From positions 171,508,882-171,572,881 of the forward strand of contig CM069433.1 of assembly GCA_035610365.1 (NCBI GenBank): a stretch of 64,000 bases of DNA. The letters run 5' to 3'. Under the pieces are notes generated by a model. It saw nothing but the letters and a program-made list of their open reading frames with translations. It did not search any database and was not told where the DNA came from. This document shows positions 10,049 through 21,017 of the stretch, in pieces. The DNA is from Aquatica leii. Lineage: Eukaryota; Arthropoda; Insecta; Coleoptera; Lampyridae. A program made the position numbers and the translations under genes. Within the stretch, counting starts at the first letter, position 1. Every line of letters begins with the position of its first letter.

Positions 10049-10842
10049 ATGGAAGGTGTGGTAGAATATGAACCAAGTGATAAAAATAATGACGTGCAAC
10101 TAACTACGTTGTGCGGCGAATGTGGAGTATTAAAGACAAAAATTAATAGACAATTAGAAGAAATTTGTGAATTAAATGTGAAATTTTAAAAATTACAAAA
10201 TGAATTAAAAGTTTTTAGTGAAAAAGTAAACACAAGCAATAAAAATGTGATTGCAGGTAAACTCTTTAATATAAATAAAATTCCTATAAAATCAAAATTA
10301 TTAATACTGGCAAATTTAACCAAGAATTTTGATAATAAGGATTACGTAATAATAATAGGTGGATCAAACATTACCAGTTATTCAAGTGTAAAAAACATTT
10401 TAATACAAATTTCTAATAAATGCTGTCAAACAAACGTAATCTTTACTACAGGGCTGTATCGATACGATAATTATATATAAGCAATCGAACGATTTTTAAA
10501 ACTAACAAAATCATCTGTGAAACAGTAGCACTAATTAAAAAGTATAGTATTAATGTTGCAATATTTGACATTAACAAAAATATGTTATTAACCGATTACA
10601 CAAAACACGGATTACATTTAAATAATATAGCATGAATGAATTTATGTAAAAACTTAATAAATGCGTTATTAAGCTTTAAATATCAAAATTCAAACTATAA
10701 TTTAATCAATTTGTCAAACAATCTCAAAAGTTCAAATAAAATTATAGACAATAAACAACCAACTGAGAAAACAGCAGAGAATAACAACGATATTTTGATG
10801 GAAAGCGATATTAAAAATAATAACGAAAAATCTTTTTTATAA
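10049..10842 (+). pseudogene. LINE ORF1 with coiled coil and SGNH-esterase-like part
   Basis: From ATG 10049 the protein begins MEGVVEYEPSDKNNDVQL with a Cys pair (LCGECGVL), then a predicted coiled-coil segment (LKTKINRQLEEICELN). A stop near 10187 is followed in frame by DYVIIIGGSNITSYSS, CCQTNVIFTTGLYRYDNYI and, after frameshifts, KHGLHLNNIA. The GGSN block, the TGLYRYDN block and the terminal H-x-x-H arrangement resemble the SGNH esterase domain found in ORF1 of some CR1/Jockey-group LINEs. I infer esterase similarity only; catalytic residues were not aligned. It directly precedes ORF2. Confidence 0.5.
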
Positions 10843-10925
10843 ATAATGAAAAACCTAATTGTACTGACTTTGATAGAAAATTGAATACAACAAACCGACA
10901 TGACTCTACTAATACTATTAGATTA

Positions 10926-13040
10926 ATGCATTTTAATACTCAATCGATTACCAATAAAAAATATATAATTGAATTCAATATTAATCTATTGAAACTAGAC
11001 ATTCTTTGCATCAGTGAACATTGAGTATCTAATAGTATTGGGGTAGATTCTCAAACTATATTAGCTTTAAGTGGCCTTAACATGGTAACATCTTTCTGTA
11101 AAAGTAATCATTTACATGGCGGTACTGCGATATATATTCATGATCGACTTACAAAATTTACCAAAATTATTACATATGTTGCAAAGTATACTGTTGAACT
11201 GCATTTTGTGGAATAGCTGGAGGAACAAATATGTGTGTAGTGTGTGTATATCGATCTTCAAGTCAAAATGATCTTAAAATTTTTATAAATCAATTTATAT
11301 TATTATTGAATAAATTAAGCACCAATTATAAGTACATCTATTTACTTGGCGATCTTAACATTGACCAATTAAAAGAAAGTCGCAATAAAACAAAATTTTT
11401 TGACATTTTGGCATCTTTCAGATTGAAAACAGTATGTCATGGTTATACCAGAATTGTCACTAATTCGGTTAGAACATCTAAATCAGCTATCGATTATTTT
11501 GTGAACAATTGTCCAAAAACAGTCATGTCATTTCAAAATTTAAACTTAGGAATTTCGGATCATTTTGCGCAATTTATAAAGATATCAGACAGTAACTACT
11601 CGATAAAAATTAAACTATTTCAAATGCATTGGAAGCATTTCAGTCGACATTAGCAAACTACTGGCCTGCAATTTTTAGTAATAATGATATAAATAACAAA
11701 TTTGAACATTTTTGGAAATATTTTTTGTTTCACTTTAATAACCATTTCCCGTTGCAAAAACAAAAGAAAAAGTCGTATGGTGTTGGACCAATTACTTTTA
11801 GCAATAAACTACAAACAAACTATAACAAATTAAAAAACTTACAATAGATAAAGTATCATATATGTAACACCGACTTACAAAAATCTTACAATAATTTAAA
11901 AAATAAAGTTAATTCACAGATAAAAAAAGAAAAATCATTGTGTTTGGATAAAAAAATTAACTTATCTACAAATAAATTAAAAACACTATGGTCTATAGTA
12001 AACAAAAACAAAAGTTTAACAAAAACCAACAATTTAATTTTTTTAGAATCAAATAATGGTCATATTAAAAACGAGAACAAAATTGCTAATATATTTGGTA
12101 AATACTTCTCTCAATCTGTCAGAGATAAAATAGTTTGTCATTTTAACAATACGTTATCTAGCGAATGCACTACGTCCTTGTCAATCTCAAAAACGATGGC
12201 ATTCATTCCTGTATCTCCCGATAAAATATCTAAAATTATTCATTCATTTCAAAATAATAATTCTGCTGGAATAGATGAAGTTCCTATTTCAATTTTGAAA
12301 TACTGCAGTAAAGAAATATCAAGCGTATTGTCAAACACCTTGAACGTTTTAAGGTTTTAAAATCTGCAGTAATACTACCAATACATAAAAAAGAGTCAAT
12401 AGAAGACATAAATAATTATAGACTAATTTCTTTATTATCTTGCTTTTCACAAATTTTAGAAAAAACTTTTTGTTGTCAACTATTAAACTTTTTAAACACC
12501 CACAATATAATTGGTAACAGTCAGTACGGGTACAGGCAAAGTTTTTCAACAGAAACAGCTACGTCGGCGCTTATTCAAAAAATAAACGATCTATTGGAAA
12601 AACACAAATATGTAATTGCATTCTTTTTTGATCTGACTAGCGCTTTTGATACCACTAACATTTCGTTTGTAGCAGATAAACTACAAAAATTAGGTGTAAG
12701 AAGATGTATTAATAATTGGCTTATTTCTTTTTTATCTGACCGCAATTTTAAAGTCAAATATAATACTAGTTTATCAAACTATTTCAAGGTACATATGGGT
12801 ACACCACAAGGCAGTATCTTAGGTCCAATTATTTTCTTTTTATACGTCCACGATATACCGAATTTTATTACAAAAGGAGATGTTTTAATGTACGCTGACG
12901 ACACAACTATAATCGTAGCTGCAGATGATAAAACAGAACTTGAAAATAAGGGAAACATAGTATTAACTGAGTTTGATTCGTGGTGTAAAAAAAACACTTT
13001 AATTATTAACTTTGCAAAAACTCAATGTATTCATTTTTGA
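10926..13040 (+). pseudogene. LINE ORF2: APE endonuclease and reverse transcriptase
   Basis: Begins MHFNTQSITNKK (10926), the N-terminus of an APE-type endonuclease, with LDILCISEH, HGGTAIYIHD, YRSSSQNDL, YLLGDLNIDQ and, at the end, GISDHFAQ. After a linker, RT motifs follow: NNSAGIDEVPISILK (about 12260), frameshifted LPIHKKESIEDINNYR-type residues (about 12380), FFFDLTSAFDTTNISF (12625), GTPQGSILGPIIFFLYV (12800) and MYADDTTIIVA (12888; YADD intact). The order fits a CR1/Jockey-type LINE; the exact clade is not certain. At least four frameshifts or stops are present. The ORF is cut near 13040-13104, where a gypsy LTR begins, and I found no continuation after that element. Confidence 0.82.
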
Positions 13041-13104
13041 ACTAGTAAATCAAAAGATCAAATTTCAATAAAATACGTTTTACATAAAGACAAAATTTCT
13101 CTTA

Positions 13105-13678
13105 TGTACATCGTAACTTTTAGAGTGTTAAAATAGTCTAGTTAGTTTTATAAGTCTGTGGTTTAAGGTAGTGTAAGTGTTGTGAAAAGGTGTTAGAAAC
13201 GGAGTGTCAGAGGCTGAACGACAATAATTAAGGGATTAACGGTACGGGCAAACCCAAGAAGTATTGCGGAGATACCTTTGCTGTCACTTTTTTAAGTAAA
13301 CCTAATAAAACTTTAAACTTAGTGCATACCAACAAATAAATAATTAGTGCCGGCAAACATACTATAAGTGAAGGTTACCAAAGCTTTGGTTTTAATAAAG
13401 TTTGAGGGCCACGGTGTTACAAGTACACCTAAAGCGATCAACACAAATAAAACTTAGATTTTTATATATTATTACAGCCATTTTGATAATAATAGTTCTA
13501 ATTGGTTTGAGTATAATATATACACTTTGCCTTGTAATTTCTATTATTAATAAGAGGAGTAATATTTGCCCACAAATCCTTAGAAAGAAAAGAGCCTTTA
13601 TCTCATGTAAAGCCGCGGATTAGATTAACTTCCAAAAAATTAAAAAGTAGCACGCGTGAAGTGCGAGAAGATGTTACA
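13105..13678 (+). repeat. 5' LTR of gypsy-A
   Basis: Starts TGTACATCGTAACTTTTAG and ends GATGTTACA. Shared blocks with the 3' LTR include TTAAGGGATTA, AATAATTAGTGCCGGCAAAC and GGTTACCAAAGCTTTGGTTT. It lacks roughly 200 bases present in the 3' copy (about 18410-18640). Confidence 0.75.
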
Positions 13679-13696
13679 TGTCGCCCAACGTTCGGC
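13679..13696 (+). other. Primer binding site of gypsy-A
   Basis: TGTCGCCCAACGTTCGGC directly follows the LTR. It resembles the lysine-tRNA primer site TGGCGCCCAACG with a G-to-T change at the third base. Confidence 0.55.
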
Positions 13697-14096
13697 ACGA
13701 AACGCTTTAATTAATAAAAAATTAAATAATTTGTGTTTTCTGTTGCTTAAAAACAAAGTCAGTTATTCTATCATTTTATAATTGCATAAAACGTTTATTT
13801 GATTGTTTGCACTTCAGGGTTGAAAACCTCTGTTTCAAATTTTAAGGATGCATGTGTTGGTTGGAAGTACTAACGTTTCACTTTTAACTTTTTTCTGCCG
13901 CTTTGTTAAAAATTATAACACGGTTGATTTCGTTTTAAAACGCATTGAGTGTTAGGAATAAAGCAACGTTACTTTAGTTAAGAAAATATCAAATTACAAT
14001 TTATTGATTTGCTAGCTTTGTTTAAAACACATACATTTTTTTATGTATTTACGATGTGGTAAATTTTATAATACGTCAATTACACTAACTAAAAAA

Positions 14097-14187
14097 ATGG
14101 TAACTGAACAAATCATTGACAGTGATAAGATTGTTGAGCATCAAGAAGAGCAATTTGATGTAATCAATCTTATAAAAATGGCAAAAA
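14097..14187 (+). pseudogene. Start of gypsy-A gag
   Basis: ATG at 14097 begins an acidic reading (MVTEQIIDSDKIVEHQEEQ, then DVINLIKMAKT) that stops where the Penelope target duplication begins. It probably is the N-terminus of the gag continued at 16792, one base out of frame. Confidence 0.4.
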
Positions 14188-14239
14188 CCTAATTTATTAC
14201 AATGGTACGGTTTCTTTATCCTCCTTATTTGAACTTTAA

Positions 14240-14751
14240 GAAACACTATTAAAATCTTCTTTAAAGGAGGGGCATAAAAAAACTGCTCAGTTTTTCTTTG
14301 AGGCGACGTTTCGTGCACTAAATGTGCACTTCATCAGGCCACTGCAATTTTATTAGAGTAAGTACAAAACAACTATCTAATTTAATAAGTTAGTAGTAAC
14401 TAAATTACAGATATAACCAGAAAACAATAAAACGTAAGAACTTACGTAGAACATTAGAGCAAGTTACTCCGAAGTTTTTCGACAAACATGAAACACGTCC
14501 TAAACTTAATAGATAACAATGTGATTAGTAAAAAGTCAATGAATAAAAACAATAAATAAGTATAAATAATAAATAATAAATGACAAACAATTCAACATGG
14601 GGAACAAACACTGTGATATGTATAATCAAACATTATTTCAAGGTAACCTGTAATCAAATAATACTAAAAATTGAAAATAACCGCGAAACACACTAGTAAT
14701 TTTTTGTAATTTTAGAAATTATATTATTATAAATACTACTTAAATTGTTAG
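14240..14751 (-). repeat. PLE-1 arm, 3' end (inverted partner at 16281-16791)
   Basis: Starts GAAACACTATTAAAATC and runs to TTAAATTGTTAG. The region 14693-14751 codes for the C-terminus of the GIY-YIG protein. Its inverted partner at 16281-16791 is nearly identical. Confidence 0.85.
14300..14341 (-). ncRNA. Hammerhead ribozyme-like core, PLE-1 3' arm
   Basis: Minus strand: CTGATGA (14331-14337), helix II GTGCAC/GTGCAC around a short loop, then GAAACGTC (14305-14312). Stem III would be one C-G pair without a loop and the cleavage triplet GUC. Confidence 0.7.
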
Positions 14752-16287
14752 TGTCCGTATTAAAATTAATATTATTTTTGTATATGTTGATGAAGATCAT
14801 TTCAGAGACTAATCTTTTCTTGTAATTGTTTTCCACATCTAAAATAGTAGGGTTGTTAAAATCGAAATTATGTCCTGTGTCGATGTGATGTACAGATAAC
14901 GCTGTTTCTCCTTTTTTAGTTTTACAGTCATATTTATGGTTGTTAATACGATTTTTAACCTTTTGTTTCGTTTGTCCAATGTAGCAACCTTGACAACCCA
15001 TACATTCTAATTTATATACTACATTGTGTTTATCAGTTATGTCAATTTTATCTTTCGTTCTGCTGTAAAACATGTTGTAAATAGTATTCGTGTTATACAT
15101 TATTATTTTGATGTTATCTGTTTTTAAGATCGGAATTAATCTTTTTGTTAGGTTTGGGACATTAATGATTTTTGTGTACATAATATTATTAGTGTTAGAG
15201 TTAGCTTTAAGATTAGTCGTAGTTAGATTTACAGATGGTGAAGTATTAGTAGCTGTGTTAGTGTGTGTTAATAATTTATTTACTATATTCTTAGGATAGT
15301 TATTATTTTTTAGTATCTGCTTTAAAATGCTAAAATTTTTTTTTGCATAGAATTGTGGACTACTTAAAACTAACATTTTATTTTTCATAGCCTTGATGAT
15401 ATTAACCTTTTGATGATGTGGGTGTTTGGATAAATAATTTATAGTTCTGTTCGAGGCTATAGGTTTGGTGTACCAATCACTAACTAAAGTATTAGTGATA
15501 CTGTCTTTACTAAGCCTAACATCTAAGAAAGGTAAAGAACCATTCTCTTCTATTTCATACATAAATTTTAGATGTGGATTATAGTCATTAAACGTGTTAA
15601 GAGTGTATTGAATCTCTGCTTCAGGTATACAAGTAATAATGTCATCAACGTAACAAAATAAAAATGACGGCATAAATGTTAAATTGTTTTTTACATATTT
15701 AAGTAAGTCATGCATAACCAGGTTAGCTAATATAGGCGACGCAGGGTTACCCATGGCAGTACCAAATGTTTGAGTATACATTACATCCTCAAATATAAAA
15801 TAACTCGAATCAAAGAGAAACTCCGTGAGTTGGACAACATCAACTAAATCTAAAGTAGTATGGCTTTTTAGTTCTATCCAATACTTTCTTATAAGTTTAA
15901 CCACCAATTCTTTAGATATATTGGTAAATAAAGAAGTGACATCAAATGACAAAATCGTATAATTTGATGGTATTATTATATTTTTAGTTTTTTCTATCAA
16001 TTCAAAGGAGTTTTTATATTATGTTCAAATAAGTAAGATATATTCTGTATTATATTAGAAATGTACTTAGACAATTCGTACGTAGGAGCTCCTATACATG
16101 AAACAATAGGTCTTATCGGATGTTCATTCTTATGGGTTTTAATTAGGCCATACATCTTAGGAGGTGTACTCGTATACGTGATAAGTTTTTTATAAGTGAC
16201 AAAATCAATGTGTCCATTATCATATAATTGTTTGCTCATTTTGTTATTTTTGTTTTGAAATTTAGCTGTAGCTGTAAGATCTAACAA
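14693..16287 (-). pseudogene. Penelope-like reverse transcriptase / GIY-YIG endonuclease
   Basis: PLE polyprotein that copies element RNA and nicks DNA. The main ORF (16000-14693, 435 aa) has FDVTSLFTN (residues 19-27, first catalytic Asp), GTAMGNPASPILANL (80-94), YVDD (117-120), GSLPFLDV (154-161), then a linker and a C-terminal GIY-YIG nuclease: VVYKLEC (327-333) and CYIGQTKQ (339-346), with the arginine and histidine positions following. Upstream, 16287-15997 encodes PPKMYGLIKTHKNEHPIRPI, the conserved PLE pre-RT block. The two readings join by a single frameshift at about 16000-16012. The N-terminus, roughly a third of a full PLE protein, is missing because the element is truncated and fused to an inverted 3' arm at 16281. 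Confidence 0.9.
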
Positions 16288-16791
16288 TTTAAGTAGTATT
16301 TATAATAATATAATTTCTAAAATTACAAAAAATTACTAGTGTGTTTCGCGGTTATTTTCAATTTTTAGTATTATTTGATTACAAGTTACCTTGAAATAAT
16401 GTTTGATTATACATATCACAGTGTTTGTTCCCCATGTTGAATTGTTTGTCATTTATTATTTATTATTTATACTTATTTATTGTTTTTATTCATTGACTTT
16501 TTACTAATCACATTGTTATCTATTAAGTTTAGGACGTGTTTCATGTTTGTCGAAAAACTTCGGAGTAACTTGCTCTAATGTTCTACGTAAGTTCTTACGT
16601 TTTATTGTTTTCTGGTTATATCTGTAATTTAGTTACTACTAACTTATTAAATTAGATAGTTGTTTTGTACTTACTCTAATAAAATTGCAGTGGCCTGATG
16701 AAGTGCACATTTAGTGCACGAAACGTCGCCTCAAAGAAAAACTGAGCAGTTTTTTTATGCCCCTCCTTGAAAGAAGATTTTAATAGTGTTT
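16281..16791 (+). repeat. PLE-1 inverted arm at the truncated 5' side
   Basis: Inverse of 14240-14751, including the terminal codons of the ORF. It joins the RT coding sequence at about 16281, with TTGTTAG shared at the junction. Confidence 0.85.
16690..16732 (+). ncRNA. Hammerhead ribozyme-like core, PLE-1 inverted arm
   Basis: CTGATGA (16695-16701), helix II GTGCAC/GTGCAC, GAAACGTC (16720-16727). Same sequence as the 3' arm copy but on the opposite strand, so the two copies point outward in transcripts of either strand. Confidence 0.7.
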
Positions 16792-17395
16792 CCTAATTTA
16801 TTACTTCAAGTTACTGACGATAAACCAAAATTTGTTAGAAATAAAAAAAGTTTACATCCTATAAAATTTATAAAAAAGTTAGAAAATTATCTCAAAAACT
16901 TTAGAATTAAAGGAATACATCAAATGCACACAGCAATGGAATGCCTTGAAGCTGACGTCAGGATTTGGGCCAAAATGCACGTGTATGAATGGAATAATTT
17001 TGAAAATTTTAAACAAGATTTTATCGATTATTATTGGTCTACTACAATACAAGAGAAAGAAAACCTAGAACCTACGATCGCAGGAAGCTACACTCATCAT
17101 GTTTGGCATGTAGAAACAACGCATATCTTTAGCCTCAAATACTAGAAGATATTTTAGTAAACGCTTTGACAACTCATTTTCCATACAAAGTTGAAACCAC
17201 TCTTATTTCTGCTCAAATAAAAACGATTAACCAATTACTGCAAGTTTTAAACCCATTAGAAATGCGACAAAGTAGAAGAGAGAAACCAAATCAAAACCAC
17301 GAGCATCAAGTAAGACCATATAATAGTCGTAATAGGTATCAAAGTGAAACAAGAGGTTCCAGAAGCAATCGGCACACTATAAATCATGTAAATTA
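16792..17395 (+). pseudogene. gypsy-A gag, main part
   Basis: Open from 16792 to about 17142: LQVTDDKPKFVRNKK, HPIKFIKKLENYLKNF, then a hydrophobic/aromatic block with IWAKMHVYEWNNFENFK and DYYWS, typical of insect gypsy-group Gag capsid regions. A frameshift leads to ALTTHFPYKVETTL and a basic, Arg/Asn-rich tail (to 17395). No Cys-His zinc knuckle is visible. The protein would form the virus-like particle; this copy is broken. Confidence 0.6.
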
Positions 17396-17539
17396 AGTGC
17401 CAGAAGAAAGTCGTGATAGTAAAAATGATTACAATCATATGAATGAAGAAAATGTAAGTCCAGCGTCAGACAGACGTCAGGAAAACTAAGGAACCCTCGG
17501 CAGAATTATCCGACTGTCGTCAGACCGGACATAGAGGAA

Positions 17540-18000
17540 CAACAACCACATGTAAATTTTGTTTCTCAGAAGAATGGTTCGATACGCATATGTTTAGATG
17601 CACGACGTTTAAATAAAGTTATAACCCACGACAGGGAATCACCACCCGCAATAAAAAATTTATTACAAAAATTAGATGAAGTGAAGTTCTTGTCATCGCT
17701 TGACTTGACTAGCGGATACTGGCAAGTACCATCAAGCGAAAAATCAAATAAGTACACAGCATTTTTGATTAATGGAAAGATTATTAATTTTGAGTATTAC
17801 CGTTCGGATTTAATGTATCCGTAGCTGTATTTAATAAATGTTTAGAAAAAGTTTTACTACCAGAAGTGATGGAAATGTCAAAACGAAAAGAAATAGAAAC
17901 AAACGTTAAGGTTAGGTTAACTAAAAAACAGTTTAATACAAAGGCAATAGAAAGAAAAAATAGACCAGACGAATTAAATACAATGAAGGTGATTTAGTCT
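17540..18000 (+). pseudogene. gypsy-A pol remnant: RT segment and integrase-end-like segment
   Basis: RT fingers motifs are readable across frames: SIRICLDARRLNKVITHDRE (about 17577), FLSSLDLTSGYWQVP (about 17690; catalytic Asp of motif A), SNKYTAFLINGK and VAVFNKCLEKVLLPEV (about 17825). Immediately after, KRKEIETNVKVRLTKKQFN and RKNRPDELN resemble the region behind the integrase core. Everything between RT motif B and that point (YxDD, RNase H, integrase catalytic core) is deleted. Confidence 0.6.
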
Positions 18001-18102
18001 TAGTCAAAACTTATTTGCATTTTTCGGCTATAGACGCTTACGTGTTAGTTGATGTACATAATGGTGATTACAAAACGATACAGAATGTAATGCCTTTTTT
18101 TA

Positions 18103-18853
18103 TGTCTATCGTAATTTTTAGAGTGTTAAAATAATCTAGTTAGTTTTATAAGTCTGTGATTTAAAGTAGTGTAAGTGGTGTGAGAAAGTGTTCGAAACCG
18201 AGAGTGTCCCTTTGTCCGTGTTAGAGGCTGGACTACAATAATTAAGGGATTACCGGTGCGAGCCAAACCGAGAAGTATTGCGGCGATACCTTCGGTGTGA
18301 CTTTATATAGTAAACCTAATAAAGTTTAGCGTATACCAATAAATAAATAATTAGTGCCGGCAAACAAAGCATAAGTAAAGGTTACCAAAGCTTTGGTTTT
18401 ATTAAACTTATTTGAAATAAATTAAGCTTTCCAATCTGCGTGATTGGATCCACATTCCACGGTACGCGTGCCGCTAAACTTATTGTGCGTACTTTGGCAA
18501 ATAAACTTTTAAAACCAGGAGCAATTATACGAAAAGTAATCGACATACGCAAAGGTTTGATTGTTTATTTTATGTTATTACAATCAGTTTTTTTTATAAT
18601 GGTAGACACATAAATCAATTTAGTTTAGGTCAGTCTATGATAGGAATTTAAGTTTGTAATTAGTGTTGTGGAATTGACTTGAGTAGAATATATACAATTT
18701 GCATTGTGATTTCTATTATTACTGATAAAAAGAATAATATTAGCCCACCAACCCTTAGAGGGAAAAGAGATTTTATCTCACCTAATACCGCGGATTAGAT
18801 TATTTTCTGAAGAATTAAAAGGTACCACGCGTGAAATGCGAGACGATGTTACA
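18103..18853 (+). repeat. 3' LTR of gypsy-A
   Basis: Direct-repeat partner of 13105-13678: begins TGTCTATCGTAATTTTTAG and ends CGATGTTACA. Contains an extra segment (about 18410-18640) missing from the 5' copy. The many substitutions indicate an old insertion. Confidence 0.75.
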
Positions 18854-20458
18854 TTACATGTTCTTGATTATGGAAATATGAACAAAGAAAAAAAAATTAA
18901 GAAAATCACGAATTATGTAAAAAAGTCAATCAAAAAAAATCTTAACCGGCTTACAAAAGAAATAAGAAAATAAATATATAACAATATGGGACAAATTAAA
19001 TTGAGACCAACAAAACATATACGTTGAAATATGAAAAATTCGTCATTATTGACCATTTTTTCAAGTTTAATTTAATAAGTAATTTGATTTAAAAATTAAT
19101 TTGCTACAATGCAATTCATTGACGTCTAAGGAAGTGTTACAAAAATAGAAAAAAACTTGGCACCCGAGTACGCAATACAAAATTTAAAAAAATAAATAGC
19201 ACAATTAAAAGTTTAATAACAAAACACAAAATCTAACTTTTAAGAACAACAATAATATGTTCTCAAAATATAATACAATAAAATACAAATTGCGATTGTA
19301 AACATTTAAAAAAAAATAAAAATAAATACATTTTACTCTTAAGCATTTCTGTCGTTATTTTTAAAGCAACGAATATTTTAAATTGATTTATGTTGAAATA
19401 TTTTTTATTAAAACATTTCAACACGTTAAAAATGCTTATTGTGCTTAAAAAAATATTTTTTTTAACATTATGTAATGGTTATCTCTACTAAAGAATTCTG
19501 AATTGCTTTTAATAAAATTTCTCATAAAAATGCCGCAAAACATTCCAATGAGTTATTAAACTGGTGTTGATATTTATCTTATTTTAATCGTGTTACATGA
19601 ATACAAAAGTTGTAAATCTCTACATGTATAATTATTGTAAAAGGTTAACAAAGTCCGCGCTTAGTTTAGTTTACAATACAAAACCTAAAACATAAATTCT
19701 CGAATACTTTCAATCAGCTAATAGAAAAAAGGTAAAAACAAGTCTTTGTGTTTTAAGAAAAATCACCGAATACGGTTCGGCGTGAAAGTATTGGTACAAA
19801 GAGTTTTTAGTACAATTGCGTGTTTTAACGTGGAGAACGATAAATAAATGTTGAAAGTTAAGATTGCATTCTAGACAAGAGGATAATTGGTTTTGTTCTT
19901 TATTATTTGGTAGTTTTTAGGGTATGAACTTCATCTTTGACAAAAGCAAGCTTAAGTAATATACAATAATTAAAAAAGAACTCCCGATGAATTATAAAGT
20001 TATTTTTAGACTAAAAATGTAACGTTAAAGATAACTATATGCTTTTTAAAAAACAAAATTTGTTTGTCTACTAAACTGTCAACCATCATTGAGAAAATTT
20101 TAGCATTAAAAAAGTAATCCACATGTCAAAAATAGACAAGTACATACGTATGTAAAATGTTGGGAACAAAAATCAAAAGAAATACTTATAATAATAATCT
20201 TAAAATATCAAAATAAACTCGACATCAAACAAAAACAACACCCAATATAAATTCATCAAATGAATAAAAAAATTTGTCTTAAAATGACTACGAATAACCA
20301 AATCAGTCTAACTAAAAGATTCATAAATAAATGGTCTTAATTTTGTTTTTTTAAGGCTAACAGAAGTTATGTTTACTTTAAGATACAATTATAGAGCGAC
20401 AAACAGTTGTAATAAGCAACATACCTCTAATATAATGAGATAATTTTTTATTTATTTA
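18854..20458. other. AT-rich interval without recognisable gene
   Basis: About 1.6 kb, very AT-rich, with short low-complexity ORFs only. I saw no continuation of the interrupted LINE. Confidence 0.4.
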
Positions 20459-20737
20459 TGTTATGTTATGTACATAAAAGAAATAATAAGCTAACTATTA
20501 TATATTGTAATAAAAATTAAGTTGGCATATTGTAATAAAAGTTAAGTTGACATGAGTGTGCGTGTGAAGCATTCTCAGTTGTAATTCGTAAAAAGATAGA
20601 CGTTGTAGAAGAATAGAATACACTTGTTTGGGACATATCATGCATTTTAATTGTGCAGCATAAATATTTCAGCTACGTAAAATGTAAGGCAGTGATAATA
20701 AGAAATAAAACCGTAACCACCTCACAATAATACAACA
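20459..20737 (+). repeat. Candidate LTR end with adjoining primer site
   Basis: The last 83 bases (20655-20737, GCAGCATAAATATTTCAGCT through CAATAATACAACA) recur at 22983-23065. After the terminal ACA, TTTGGCGACGAGGAT (20738-20752) looks like a leader/primer-binding site of gypsy-type elements. Inside is a tandem of a ~27-bp unit ending TTAAGTTGGCAT/TTAAGTTGACAT (about 20500-20552). The 5' limit is a guess. Confidence 0.45.
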
Positions 20738-21017
20738 TTTGGCGACGAGGATAGTATGAGCACGTGGACAAATTATACCGCCTGCATTTGCGATAAAAAT
20801 TGGAATCGGCGTTTAATATATTTAATGAAAGAGTTTACAAGATCCTTCTGGCAGGCCGGTAAATCCTGCTGGTAGGCCCTTCATTTAAATGCTCGTAAGA
20901 AAACTATGCGTCCAACTAGCAGGACATGCTTTACACCATTGGATTCTACACATTTTGACAAATTAGCGCATTTTTTGTTCGTCGTCATAGCTTGTATAGT
21001 TTGCAAGTTACGACAAG

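Larger units (their letters stand above)
14201..16791 (-). mobile_element. Penelope-like element (PLE-1), young, 5'-truncated
   Basis: Flanked by a perfect 13-bp target duplication CCTAATTTATTAC (14188-14200 and 16792-16804). In minus orientation it has a one-sided tail (14201-14239), a 512-bp arm (14240-14751), the RT-GIY-YIG ORF, and an inverted copy of the arm (16281-16791). The arms differ at only a couple of positions that I could see. The left arm contains the last ~20 codons of the ORF, so the right arm is an inverted copy of the element's 3' end joined to a truncated RT, not an ordinary 5' terminal repeat. Each arm holds a hammerhead core. Confidence 0.85.
13105..18853 (+). mobile_element. 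Old Ty3/gypsy LTR retrotransposon (gypsy-A), internally deleted
   Basis: Two diverged direct repeats (13105-13678 and 18103-18853) flank a PBS, gag remnants, a short RT segment and an integrase-end-like segment. Most of pol (protease, most of RT, RNase H, most of integrase) is missing. A Penelope-like element (14201-16791) is nested in gag. The element interrupts or abuts the LINE at 13104. No convincing target duplication (CTTA on the left, TTAC on the right), in line with age. Confidence 0.75.

Noticed and set aside
15090-15299. Plus-strand 69-codon hydrophobic ORF
   Set aside because: Antisense shadow of the Penelope RT/GIY-YIG ORF.
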